A stretch of 64,000 bases of DNA from Porticoccus litoralis (GTDB taxonomy: Bacteria > Pseudomonadota > Gammaproteobacteria > Pseudomonadales > Porticoccaceae), in contig NZ_JAUUUU010000005.1 in the NCBI RefSeq assembly GCF_030676955.1, positions 62,001 to 126,000 of the forward strand, written 5' to 3'. The translations under genes were made by a program, and so were the position numbers. Below the pieces are notes generated by a model that was given only the letters and a program-made list of their open reading frames with translations, was not told the origin of the DNA and made no database searches. Positions 45,025 to 53,911 of this stretch are shown in pieces; position 1 is the first letter of the stretch, and every line of letters begins with the position of its first letter.

Positions 45025-45639
45025 ATGAGCAACCCGTCTTTGACCGCACGCCAGCAACAGATTCTGGACCTGGTTAAGCAGCACATCGAAGAGAGCGGTT
45101 ATCCCCCTACCCGTGCCGAGATTGCCTCTGAGCTTGGATTCAAATCCCCCAATGCCGCCGAGGAACACCTGCGGGCCTTGGCTCGCAAAGGTGTGATTGA
45201 AATGACCTCCGGAGCCTCCCGGGGCATTCGTCTCATTGAAGAAACACCACCCGGCCTGCCGCTAGTAGGTCGTGTCGCTGCAGGTGAGCCGGTATTGGCG
45301 ATTGAAAATATTGAAGCTTACCTGGATGTGGCAGCCAATCTATTCTACCCACAAGCTGATTATCTGCTCCGGGTGCAGGGAATGAGCATGAAAAACATCG
45401 GTATTATGGATGGAGACATCCTCGCCGTACACAAGTGCGAAACCGCTGACAATGGGCAGATTGTTGTCGCCAGAATCGACGATGAGGTCACGGTCAAACG
45501 CTTTAAAAAGAGTCGCAAGCGCTACGAGATAATTCTGGAACCGGAGAACGAAGACCTGGAACCGATCCACGTGGACCTGAGAGAGAAAAGTTTTGCCATT
45601 GAGGGCTTGGGGGTTGGTGTTATTCGCACCCAGACCTGA
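45025..45639 (+). CDS. lexA: SOS-response repressor LexA
   Basis: It represses DNA-damage genes and cleaves itself when RecA filaments form. The 204-aa protein has an N-terminal winged helix (SLTARQQQILDLVKQHIEESG), the cleavage bond Ala86-Gly87 in VAAGEPV, catalytic Ser121 (QGMSMKN) and Lys158 (VTVKRF). Start ATG 45025 follows GAGGTGA by five bases. Two SOS boxes upstream indicate self-regulation. In Pseudomonas the next gene is sulA; here none follows, only a convergent gene on the minus strand. Confidence 0.98.
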   Translation: MSNPSLTARQQQILDLVKQHIEESGYPPTRAEIASELGFKSPNAAEEHLRALARKGVIEMTSGASRGIRLIEETPPGLPLVGRVAAGEPVLAIENIEAYLDVAANLFYPQADYLLRVQGMSMKNIGIMDGDILAVHKCETADNGQIVVARIDDEVTVKRFKKSRKRYEIILEPENEDLEPIHVDLREKSFAIEGLGVGVIRTQT

Positions 45640-45666
45640 TCACTGCAAATTACGAAAACCCATACC

Positions 45667-45702
45667 TGAGCGGGGTTATAAACGGAGTTAGTGGCCCGCT
45701 CA
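45667..45702. repeat. Inverted repeat between lexA and its convergent neighbour
   Basis: TGAGCGGG (45667-45674) pairs with CCCGCTCA (45695-45702) across a 20-base loop. No T run follows, so it is at best a weak or factor-assisted terminator. Confidence 0.35.
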
Positions 45703-45705
45703 AGA

Positions 45706-45951
45706 TCAGTGGAGCACGCGGTCCTTATCGATACGGGGCGATTCAAGCTTCATGTTTTCTGCTCCGAGCTCTTCAAATACTTCGATGCCGGCATCGATCA
45801 TGACCTTGGCCACATCCACCTTGGCGCTCTCCAGAAATGCTTCCGCATCATCAGAAAAGCTGATCCGGATCAGGGGGGAATCATCATCAGTCCGCTGCAG
45901 GGCAATATCCCCGTCGGGCAGGATAACGATTTCAAACAGAGAAAGAGACAT
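45706..45951 (-). CDS. Uncharacterised 81-aa acidic protein
   Basis: It begins MSLSLFEIVILPDGDIALQR and continues with DSPLIRISFSDDAEAFLESA, then a helical AKVDVAKVMIDAGIEVFEEL and a short tail. The pattern (beta strands, then two helices) is compact and coding-like. In P. aeruginosa a similarly placed small gene lies between sulA and topA (recalled), so it is probably conserved. The ribosome site is weak. Function unknown. Confidence 0.75.
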   Translation of the reverse strand: MSLSLFEIVILPDGDIALQRTDDDSPLIRISFSDDAEAFLESAKVDVAKVMIDAGIEVFEELGAENMKLESPRIDKDRVLH

Positions 45952-46039
45952 GAGGTCTACCAGTAGTGGTGGGAATGTAGTAAAGCGAGATTGTAACAGA
46001 GCCGAACCCGGTTATTAACCATCGTCCGGAAAAATTAAC

Positions 46040-46543
46040 TTAGCACTCGAGCATGTGCTGGCGGTGACGTTCAACCACTTCGAGGAAGGCATTGCGCCAA
46101 TCGGATAACCGCTCTGCCGTGAGTTCCTGGTCATCCTGATCACTGCTGACCTGAACCACCGCTATCGGAGAATGCTGGCTGACCTGCTCTGACTGCACCC
46201 GCATCACCTGGTGGCAGGCTGACAATAGACCGCTCAGCCAACTGCCGGGCTGCTGTTCCAGATTAGCCAATTCGCTGGCCTCAGCTGGGTGTTTACCCAT
46301 GGATTGCAGGGCACTGATCAACGTGTCCACGTCCTGTATCTGTTCCGGCTCCCGGCATTTATAGGTGGCGGCCACTTCCCTGAGATAGAACCGGTAGGAT
46401 ATTTCCAGCTGGAGCAGTACTGACTGAGCCAGTGCAAGGACCTGCAGGCGATTTGTACTCTTCCCCTCATACTCAGCCAGTTGCTCCAGCAATAATGCGC
46501 TGAAACAAACGTGCTGGTTCACCACAGACAGGTACGGGTTCAC
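46040..46543 (-). CDS. DUF6586-family helical protein upstream of topA
   Basis: A 167-aa, predominantly helical soluble protein starting MNPYLSVVNQHVCFSALLLE, with SYRFYLREVAATYKC and ending EVVERHRQHMLEC. It starts nine bases after the topA stop on the same strand, so it follows topA in one transcript. The assignment to DUF6586 rests on length, the helical pattern and position beside topA as in Pseudomonas. No catalytic motif is visible. Confidence 0.75.
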   Translation of the reverse strand: MNPYLSVVNQHVCFSALLLEQLAEYEGKSTNRLQVLALAQSVLLQLEISYRFYLREVAATYKCREPEQIQDVDTLISALQSMGKHPAEASELANLEQQPGSWLSGLLSACHQVMRVQSEQVSQHSPIAVVQVSSDQDDQELTAERLSDWRNAFLEVVERHRQHMLEC

Positions 46544-46552
46544 GGCGTGTCT

Positions 46553-49192
46553 TTATTTCTTGCCTTTGCGGCCATCTGTTTCCTGCCAGCGGCCCTTTTC
46601 ATAAAAGGCCTTCCAGCCGGTGGGCTTGCCCTCCACCTCCGACTGTACGTACTGCTCTGCCGTCTTGCGACTGTAGCGAACCACTGTGGGCAGACCATCG
46701 GGATCTTCTGTCGGGGCACTGAACAGGAAACTGTATTTGGGATCGATTTCCTCGCGATGTGGCAACAGCTCCGATACCAGAGGCGCGCGGGTCTCGCGAT
46801 GACGGGGAAACTTGCTTGCAGCGAGAAACAGGCCGCTGGCCCCGTCGCGGAGAATGTAATGATCATCGACTTTCTCACAGGCCAGCTCAGGCATCGGCAC
46901 CGGGTCCATTTTTGGCGGCGCGGGCTGACCATTTTTCAGCAGCTTGCGAGTGTTACTACAGCTCTCATTGGTACAGCCAAAGTACTTGCCAAAACGGCCT
47001 GACTTTAACTGCATGTCGCTGCCACACTTGTCGCATTCAATGAGCGGACCATCATAGCCCTTTAGCTTGAAAGACCCGAGTTCTACCTCGTAACCCTCAC
47101 AATCCGGGTTGTTACCGCAGACATGCAACTTGCGGCCTTCGTCAATCAGGTAGCTGTCCATTGCTGTATTGCAGAGTTTGCAACGTCGGCGCTCCATCAA
47201 CTGGCGGCTTTCGGCTTCCTCATCCTCATCGGCATTGACGGCCTCGTCCCCTGGCGTTAGATTCAGTGTGCCCTTACAGCGCTCCTTGGGTGGCAGGCTG
47301 TAGCCGGAACAGCCCAGGAATACGCCGGTGGTACCCGTGCGAATCATCATGGGTCGACCGCACTGCGGACAGGGGATGTCCGTATGGGAAGGCTGATTGG
47401 GACGCATACCGTCATCGGAGGCATCAGCCTTGGCCAGCTTCTTGGTAAAGTCACGATAGAAGCGGTTCAGTACATCTTTCCACTCCAGTTCACCCTGGGC
47501 AATCTCATCCAGGTATTCTTCCATGGAAGCAGTAAAACCGTAGTCCATCAGATCGGTGAAATTTTCATTCAGGCGATCGGTAACAATGTCGCCAATTTTT
47601 TCCGCATAAAAACGGCGGTTTTCGACCCGCACGTAGCCACGATCCTGGATGGTGGAGATGATGGAGGCATAGGTAGATGGACGACCAATTCCCTTCTTCT
47701 CCAACTCCTTAACCAGGGAGGCTTCGGAATAACGGGCGGGCGGTTTCGTAAAGTGTTGCAGGGGAATCAGCTTGTTGAGGCTCATGGCCTCGCCCACGGC
47801 CATTTCCGGCAGCTCAATATCGTCCCCTTTCTGGGCCATCGCCGGCTGAACCTTGAGATAACCATCAAAGCGGGTTACACGCCCTTTAGCACGCAGCTCA
47901 TAGTCTGCGGCTTTGACAGTCAACGTGGTGCTGGTGAATTGGGCAGGGGTCATCTGACAGGCCACGAACTGTTGCCAGATCAGGCGGTAAAGTTTTTTAG
48001 CATCCTCTTCCATGCCGGCAAGATCACCGGGGAGGATATCGATATTGGAGGGCCGGATGGCCTCGTGAGCTTCCTGTGCCCCGGACTTACTGCTATAGAC
48101 ATTGGGCTTTTCCGGTAAGTAACGGTCACCGTAGCGTTTACCGATAAATTCGCGGCAGGTGTCCACCGCATCAGCACTGAGGTTGGTTGAATCCGTTCTC
48201 ATATAGGTGATGTAACCAGCCTCGTAGAGACGCTGAGCCAACATCATGGTTTTCTTCACCCCGTAACCCAGTCGAGTGCTGCAAGCTTGCTGTAATGTCG
48301 AAGTAATAAAGGGGGCGGAAGGTTTACTGCTGGTGGGCTTGTCTTCCCGGCCGCTGACAACATACGCGGCATTGTTAAGAGCAGCCAGTGCGGCATCGGT
48401 CTGTTCTTTGTTAACGGGTCGGAAGTTGTCACTGCCCTGCTTCTTGACTTCAAATCGAACCTGATCTTCTGCCGCTGTCTCCAGGTCCGCGTGCAGCGTC
48501 CAGTACTCTTCGGGTTCAAAGGCACGTATTTCGCGCTCACGCTCTACAATCAGCTTGACCGCCACCGACTGAACCCGTCCAGCAGACAGGCCACGGGCTA
48601 CCTTGCTCCACAACAGGGGGGATACCATGAACCCGACCACACGGTCGAGAAACCTGCGTGCCTGTTGGGCACTGACGCGGTTGGTGTCGAGACGTCCCGG
48701 GTGTTCAAACGCTTCCTTAATTGCCTTCTTGGTAATCTCGTTAAACACCACCCGCTGATAGCTTTCAGGGTCGCCGCCAATGGCCTCCATCAGGTGCCAG
48801 GCAATGGCCTCCCCTTCTCTATCAAGGTCCGTTGCGAGATAAATATGATCGGCAGTTTTAGCGAGTTTTTTGAGTTCCGCGACAACTTTTTCCTTGCCGG
48901 GCAGAATTTCATAGCGGGCTTTCCAGTCGTTTTCCGGATCGATACCCATCCGCGATACCAGCTGCTCTTTGGCCTTGCGGGCACGATGAGCTTCTTTCTC
49001 CTCGGGAGACATTTTCCGGGTTGCGGCAGCTGCTTTGGCGCGCTCTTTCGGGTCCACTGTTTTACCGCTTCCACCAGTCGGCAGGTCGCGGATATGTCCA
49101 ACGCTGGACTTCACGATAAAGTCGTTGCCAAGATACTTGTTGATCGTTTTGGCCTTGGCAGGGGACTCTACGATAACGAGTGATTTACCCAT
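46553..49192 (-). CDS. topA: DNA topoisomerase I
   Basis: A type IA topoisomerase that relaxes negative supercoils. The 879-aa protein has a Toprim domain (MGKSLVIVESPAKAKTINK, ATDLDREGEAIAWHL), catalytic Tyr330 in YITYMRTDST, and three C-terminal Cys4 zinc ribbons (CPQCG...CSGY; CKLC...CGNNPDC; CDKCG...CTNESC). The C-terminal tail ends in a Lys-rich GRKGKK. Length matches E. coli (865). It is the first gene of topA-DUF6586. Confidence 0.98.
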   Translation of the reverse strand: MGKSLVIVESPAKAKTINKYLGNDFIVKSSVGHIRDLPTGGSGKTVDPKERAKAAAATRKMSPEEKEAHRARKAKEQLVSRMGIDPENDWKARYEILPGKEKVVAELKKLAKTADHIYLATDLDREGEAIAWHLMEAIGGDPESYQRVVFNEITKKAIKEAFEHPGRLDTNRVSAQQARRFLDRVVGFMVSPLLWSKVARGLSAGRVQSVAVKLIVEREREIRAFEPEEYWTLHADLETAAEDQVRFEVKKQGSDNFRPVNKEQTDAALAALNNAAYVVSGREDKPTSSKPSAPFITSTLQQACSTRLGYGVKKTMMLAQRLYEAGYITYMRTDSTNLSADAVDTCREFIGKRYGDRYLPEKPNVYSSKSGAQEAHEAIRPSNIDILPGDLAGMEEDAKKLYRLIWQQFVACQMTPAQFTSTTLTVKAADYELRAKGRVTRFDGYLKVQPAMAQKGDDIELPEMAVGEAMSLNKLIPLQHFTKPPARYSEASLVKELEKKGIGRPSTYASIISTIQDRGYVRVENRRFYAEKIGDIVTDRLNENFTDLMDYGFTASMEEYLDEIAQGELEWKDVLNRFYRDFTKKLAKADASDDGMRPNQPSHTDIPCPQCGRPMMIRTGTTGVFLGCSGYSLPPKERCKGTLNLTPGDEAVNADEDEEAESRQLMERRRCKLCNTAMDSYLIDEGRKLHVCGNNPDCEGYEVELGSFKLKGYDGPLIECDKCGSDMQLKSGRFGKYFGCTNESCSNTRKLLKNGQPAPPKMDPVPMPELACEKVDDHYILRDGASGLFLAASKFPRHRETRAPLVSELLPHREEIDPKYSFLFSAPTEDPDGLPTVVRYSRKTAEQYVQSEVEGKPTGWKAFYEKGRWQETDGRKGKK

Positions 49193-49296
49193 GAATCTAT
49201 TAAGAACTCAGTGAATTTGAATGAGTGTACCTGCCAGTTTTAGGGCAAGGACAGCTTTGTAAGGGGGCGAATATACATGCGCGGACAGTAGGTCGG

Positions 49297-49833
49297 TCAA
49301 GGAAATTCTTCAATTTCTTCCTTTTGACTTCCCCTGGAACCGGCACGAATGGCGCTCATTAACACCGATAATTGCTCAGCCATCACGGCCACATCCGACT
49401 CCTTTCCGCGCTCCTGCCAATAGATGGAAAGACCGGCAGCACTGGCCTCCAGCCCCTTCACTGAAGCCGGCAAATTGCGGATCACGTCACCGATGGGTAC
49501 GTCGAGAACAGGGTTCGCCTCACGGCCCAACCATTGCCAGTTAGCCCAGGGAGATGGGTCGCCCCGCCTTGTCTCCGACACCAGCAGCCACTTTTCCATT
49601 CGAGGCAAAGGTGTCTGCGGTGTTTTACCGCGCCATGGCAAGGTGTAACTGACATACTCAAGATGTCCTTCACCCTCTCGGGCATCGGGAGGGTTCACCA
49701 ATCTGATATGAAATCCCTCGCGAGCTGCTGTCTGACGCATGGCAGAAACCAGTTTTTGCCGGGGCGTCTGTCGCAACCACAGCATGGGGGATACAATGAT
49801 GGCCATGACGAGCGCTATTAACAAATAGGTCAT
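49297..49833 (-). CDS. Uncharacterised single-span membrane protein
   Basis: A 178-aa protein with one N-terminal helix (about 2-20, LLIALVMAIIVSPMLWL) and a cytoplasmic or periplasmic domain containing RQTAAREGFHIRLVNPPDAR and WQWLGREANPVLDVP, plus a C-terminal helix (VAVMAEQLSVLMSAI). It is 104 bp upstream of topA on the same strand, as in Pseudomonas, and divergent from the universal stress gene. No known domain; homologues are sometimes mislabelled YajC. Confidence 0.75.
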   Translation of the reverse strand: MTYLLIALVMAIIVSPMLWLRQTPRQKLVSAMRQTAAREGFHIRLVNPPDAREGEGHLEYVSYTLPWRGKTPQTPLPRMEKWLLVSETRRGDPSPWANWQWLGREANPVLDVPIGDVIRNLPASVKGLEASAAGLSIYWQERGKESDVAVMAEQLSVLMSAIRAGSRGSQKEEIEEFP

Positions 49834-49887
49834 TGTCTGCTACAACTTTTATATCTTTAATGATGATGTGGCAATTGGAGTCGCCTT

Positions 49888-50316
49888 ATGTCCGCCTACA
49901 AACACGTCCTGGTCGGCCTGGATCTGCAGCCAGAATCACAGCAAGTCGTTGATCGCGTCAAGTCCCTGTTCTCAGGCAGCGATAGCCAGCTGTCTCTTAT
50001 TCATGTTCAGGAGCCCCTGTCTTTCGCCTACGGCGGCGATATTCCGATGGATCTCACTGAAGTTCAAAACCAGCTTGAAGAACAGGCCAAGGAACGACTT
50101 GCAGCTCTGGGTCTGGAGTTGGGTATCCCCAGAGAGCGTCAACATGTCATTATCGGTCAGCCCTCCCATGAGATGCACCACTTTGCCGAAGAAAATAATG
50201 TCGACCTGATTGTGGTTGGCAGTCACGGCCGCCACGGCCTCAGTTTAATTCTCGGCTCAACGGCCACGGGGGTTCTGCACGGTTCGCAATGTGATGTCCT
50301 GGCGGTCAGGGTCTGA
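49888..50316 (+). CDS. Universal stress protein (UspA family)
   Basis: A 142-aa single-domain protein starting MSAYKHVLVGLDLQPESQQV. The ATP-binding signature G-2X-G-9X-G(S/T) appears as VGSHGRHGLSLILGSTATGV, so it is expected to bind ATP. UspA-family members are induced by starvation and other stress. It stands alone, divergent from the membrane protein gene. Confidence 0.92.
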   Translation: MSAYKHVLVGLDLQPESQQVVDRVKSLFSGSDSQLSLIHVQEPLSFAYGGDIPMDLTEVQNQLEEQAKERLAALGLELGIPRERQHVIIGQPSHEMHHFAEENNVDLIVVGSHGRHGLSLILGSTATGVLHGSQCDVLAVRV

Positions 50317-50415
50317 AAGCTGGCATGGGATGGACCCTGTTCAAGCTTCGCTGATCTGATCTAACATACGCAAACACGACCCTTCCCTCACATTTAAACG
50401 GACTCCCAGAATCCC

Positions 50416-52386
50416 ATGGATTGTCACACGGGTAAAAATGCCTTATTCCTTTCGATCACTCTTTTATTTTGCCTTGTTAGCCATATTAGTGTCGCGAAAA
50501 CACTTTCCCTGGACGAACAGCGCGCGCTCTATCGAGCGGGCAAGATCGCCATCGCCAAGCACGATGAGAGTGAAACCCGCAGGATAATCGCCAATATCGG
50601 AGATTATCCGCTGGCACCCTACCTGGAATATCTGTGGTTAAGTGATCGCCTGCGTCAGGCCCGGAACAGCGAGGTCGATGATTTTCTCACCCGGCATAAA
50701 GACAGCTCCCTGGCCCGACGCCTGCGCTACCGCTGGCTGGAAACCTTGCGTTCTGGAAACAGGCCGGAAGCGTTTCTTAAATACTACCAGCCGGAATCTG
50801 CGACTACAGCGCAACAATGTTATTACCAACTAACACGCATTCGCGGAGATGGCGGAGATAACGCCATAACCGATGCCATACAGTTGTGGAATGTCGGCAA
50901 GTCCCAGCCAAAAGGCTGTGACCGGCTATTCGAATTATTGATCAAAAACAATCAGATAACTGAGGAAATAGCCTGGCAGCGCTACACTGCTGCCGTGCTT
51001 AACCACCAGTACCAGCTCGCCCGCTACCTGCAGCGTTTCTTTATCTCCGACAAGTTTCAACAGCTGGCCCGCAATTTTTACCAGGTCGATAGAGCCCCCA
51101 AAACCATTGGCAACTACCAACTATTTCAGCACCAGGGAAAATTCCTTGAGAATGAAGAAATACACGCCATCGTTATCCATGGTCTCACACACTTGGCACG
51201 CCAAGATGCCGTCATCGCCCTGAAACATTGGAATCGTTACCAACAGATCCATACATTTACCGATGAGCAAAAAACCGAGGTCATTTCTGATCTGGTGAAG
51301 GGTCTGTATTCACAGGAACACAAAAAGGTGGCCGACGGTTACCTGCTGGAAAACCTCAGTCTTGTAGAACCGGAATTACTTGAATGGCGCGCCAGAAAAG
51401 CCATGCGTGAATCCAACTGGGATCAACTCCACGAGTGGATTGCCCGAATGCCGGAATCTCTCAAGGAAGAAGATCGCTGGCTTTACTGGCGAGCCCGCAG
51501 TAGTGAACTCGCTCAGGGCAGCATCCTTTCAACAGACAATGATTCTGCCTATCAGGTGCTGTCCCGCGGTCGCAGTTTCTACGGTTTCATGGCCAGTGAG
51601 TGGCTCGGCATCGATTACGAGATGGCTTTTCGTCAATCCCCGGTAACCAGTGAAGACATGGAGAGACTGAGCAAGCTTCCCGGTTTGCAGAGAACCAGAG
51701 AATTGATCTTCCACGAGGACTACATTTCTGCGCGCCGTGAGTGGTATCACACCAGCCGCAACTTCAACCAACAGCAATGGATTACCGCCGCACATATTGC
51801 CAGCCAGTGGCAGTGGCACAATGGCGCCATCACCAGCTTCATCAATGCCGGATTCTGGGACGATATCAACCTACGTTTTCCTCTGGCCTTCAGAGACGTC
51901 TTCTACAACCATGCCAAGGCCACCGGCGTCCCGGTTTACCTGTTATTTGCCGTTGCCAGACAGGAAAGCGCACTGGCTCAGGACGCCCAGTCACCTGCCG
52001 GCGCCAGGGGACTGATGCAACTAATGCCCGCCACGGCCAAGCAGACTGCCCGTAAAAACAGCATTCGTTATCGCGGCACCCGGGACCTTCTTGAACCCGA
52101 AATCAACATTACCCTGGGCAGTCGCTATTACCGCGAAATGCTCGACCGTTTTGACAACAATCGCATTCTCGCCACTGCCGCCTACAACGCCGGTCCACAT
52201 CGAGTAACTCGCTGGCTGGAGGACACTCAGGGCAAGCTGCCCTTTGACGCCTGGATTGAAACCATTCCCTTCCGGGAAACACGTAATTACGTGCAGAACG
52301 TACTGGCCTTTTCCATGGTCTACGCACACCACCTGGATAGCGATGATCGGATTCTCTCTGAGCAGGAAAAACAACGTCAGTTATGA
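50416..52386 (+). CDS. slt: Soluble lytic murein transglycosylase (Slt70-like)
   Basis: A 656-aa periplasmic enzyme cleaving peptidoglycan between MurNAc and GlcNAc. It has a signal peptide (hydrophobic FLSITLLFCLVSHISVA), a long helical superhelix of tandem repeats (about 35-470), and a C-terminal SLT domain with catalytic Glu517 in ARQESALAQDAQSPAGARGL, plus AYNAGPHRV. Length is close to E. coli Slt (645). Its stop overlaps the tatD-like start (ATGA). Confidence 0.95.
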   Translation: MDCHTGKNALFLSITLLFCLVSHISVAKTLSLDEQRALYRAGKIAIAKHDESETRRIIANIGDYPLAPYLEYLWLSDRLRQARNSEVDDFLTRHKDSSLARRLRYRWLETLRSGNRPEAFLKYYQPESATTAQQCYYQLTRIRGDGGDNAITDAIQLWNVGKSQPKGCDRLFELLIKNNQITEEIAWQRYTAAVLNHQYQLARYLQRFFISDKFQQLARNFYQVDRAPKTIGNYQLFQHQGKFLENEEIHAIVIHGLTHLARQDAVIALKHWNRYQQIHTFTDEQKTEVISDLVKGLYSQEHKKVADGYLLENLSLVEPELLEWRARKAMRESNWDQLHEWIARMPESLKEEDRWLYWRARSSELAQGSILSTDNDSAYQVLSRGRSFYGFMASEWLGIDYEMAFRQSPVTSEDMERLSKLPGLQRTRELIFHEDYISARREWYHTSRNFNQQQWITAAHIASQWQWHNGAITSFINAGFWDDINLRFPLAFRDVFYNHAKATGVPVYLLFAVARQESALAQDAQSPAGARGLMQLMPATAKQTARKNSIRYRGTRDLLEPEINITLGSRYYREMLDRFDNNRILATAAYNAGPHRVTRWLEDTQGKLPFDAWIETIPFRETRNYVQNVLAFSMVYAHHLDSDDRILSEQEKQRQL

Positions 52387-53216
52387 CAGAGCTTCTGGTC
52401 AGTACAGACCCGCTGGTCGATATTGGGGTCAATCTTAGCAACAGTGCCTTCAGCGATCAGTTGCCGGAGATTCTTCGGCGTGCACAACAGGCCAACGTCC
52501 GCCAGCTAGTAATCACCGGCACTTCTGTTCGTGAAAGTGAGCAGGCCGCAGCCATTTGTGAAGACTTTGACCAGGACTTCCCAGGCATGCTGTATAGCAC
52601 CTGTGGGGTTCACCCCCACGATGCCAAGACATTTGTCGCCGGAACCACCACATCCCAGCTCAGAAGCATCGCTCAGGCGCCGCACGTGGTTGCTATTGGC
52701 GAAACCGGCCTAGACTTCAACCGCAACTTCTCTTCCCCCAAAGACCAGGAGAAAGCCTTTGAGGCCCAGCTAGAACTGGCCGCCGAATTATCACTTCCCC
52801 TATTCATGCACGAGAGAGATGCTCATCAGCGGCAATTTGAAATCCTCAAACAATACCGGGATCACATCACTGACGGGGTCATTCACTGCTTTACCGGGGA
52901 CAAAACGGCACTTTTCAACTACCTCGACCTGGATTTACATATCGGGATTACCGGCTGGATCTGCGACGAACGTCGCGGCCTGTCGCTACAAAGCCTGGTC
53001 ACCAGTATTCCAGACCAGCGTCTGCTTCTGGAAACCGATGCCCCCTACCTCCTTCCCCGAACCATGACGCAAAAACCGAAGGCCAAACGCAATGAACCGG
53101 CATTTCTGCCATGGGTATTGCAGACAGTGGCCAAGTGCAAAAGTCAGACAGAGGAACAGGTCGCCCACCAGACCACGCAAAATGCTGTCGCCTTTTTTCG
53201 CCTCGCCCAAAAATGA
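52383..53216 (+). CDS. TatD-family metal-dependent DNase
   Basis: A 277-aa amidohydrolase-fold protein. Metal ligands are expected in DIGVNLSN (family DxHxH is replaced by D-x-G-x-N), Glu in GETGLDFNR, His in MHERDA, and His/Asp in VIHCFTG and ETDAPYLLPR. TatD enzymes are 3'-5' exonucleases in DNA repair and have no role in the Tat pathway. It is co-translated with slt through a four-base overlap. The change at the first metal motif matches TatD itself rather than YcfH. Confidence 0.92.
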   Translation: MTELLVSTDPLVDIGVNLSNSAFSDQLPEILRRAQQANVRQLVITGTSVRESEQAAAICEDFDQDFPGMLYSTCGVHPHDAKTFVAGTTTSQLRSIAQAPHVVAIGETGLDFNRNFSSPKDQEKAFEAQLELAAELSLPLFMHERDAHQRQFEILKQYRDHITDGVIHCFTGDKTALFNYLDLDLHIGITGWICDERRGLSLQSLVTSIPDQRLLLETDAPYLLPRTMTQKPKAKRNEPAFLPWVLQTVAKCKSQTEEQVAHQTTQNAVAFFRLAQK

Positions 53217-53227
53217 TGACTGTCAAT

Positions 53228-53250
53228 ATTGCCGCCCCGGTAGCGGCAAT
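53228..53250. repeat. Hairpin after the tatD-like gene
   Basis: ATTGCCGC (53228-53235), a seven-base loop, and GCGGCAAT (53243-53250) pair perfectly. There is no T run; it may end the slt-tatD transcript weakly or by another mechanism. Confidence 0.45.
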
Positions 53251-53295
53251 CATTATCCCTGCTAAACTGCTGTATTCGTATTCAAGGAAGCATCT

Positions 53296-53853
53296 ATGAA
53301 ACAGGTTTTTCTGCTGATACTCGGCCTACTGGCATCGACATCCAGCTGGTGTGGCGGCGACCGATCCACCCTTCTGGAGCAGGAGGCAGAGCAGCTTGCC
53401 CAGGAGTTTGCGAAGACCCTGAAACCCCAATTAGTAAACGCCATGCAACAGGGTGGCCCTGTTGAAGCCGTCAAAATCTGCGCCACTGCCGCGCCAGAAA
53501 TTGCCAGGGAGTTAAGTCAGAACAGTGGCTGGCTGGTGAAGCGGGTCAGTCTGAAAGCCAGAAACACATCAATGGCGATACCTGACAACTGGGAAGAAGC
53601 CATTCTGGAACAGTTTGATGATCGCCGAGCTAACGGGGAACCGGCGGAGACGCTATCGGCCACAACCCAAACGAACAGCGAGTTTCGCTACATGAAAGCA
53701 CAGGGTGTCGGGCCACTTTGCCTGACCTGCCACGGCGAAACCGTAGCACCCAATATTAAACAGGTGCTGGACAGCTATTATCCTGATGATCGGGCAACCG
53801 GTTATCGTCTCGGCGAAATACGTGGCGCCATCAGTCTTACCCGTCCCCTGTAA
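53296..53853 (+). CDS. DUF3365/Tll0287-like c-type haem protein
   Basis: A 185-aa exported protein with a signal peptide (MKQVFLLILGLLASTSS) and one haem-attachment motif CLTCHGE (Cys142, Cys145, His146). LKARNTSMAIPDNWEE is typical of the Tll0287-like sensor fold. Such domains are either free haem proteins or the sensor part of kinases and cyclases; here the domain is alone. Its redox partner is unknown. It precedes dmeF by 58 bp. Confidence 0.88.
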   Translation: MKQVFLLILGLLASTSSWCGGDRSTLLEQEAEQLAQEFAKTLKPQLVNAMQQGGPVEAVKICATAAPEIARELSQNSGWLVKRVSLKARNTSMAIPDNWEEAILEQFDDRRANGEPAETLSATTQTNSEFRYMKAQGVGPLCLTCHGETVAPNIKQVLDSYYPDDRATGYRLGEIRGAISLTRPL

Positions 53854-53911
53854 TCACCAAACATAGATCCACACCATCCTTAATAGAGTCCTGAGCCAAG
53901 CCACCCCGAAA

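Noticed and set aside
47384..48118. Open frame of 244 codons opposite topA
   Set aside because: It lies wholly within topA on the other strand; length is explained by codon bias of the real gene, and it has no ribosome site or family motif.
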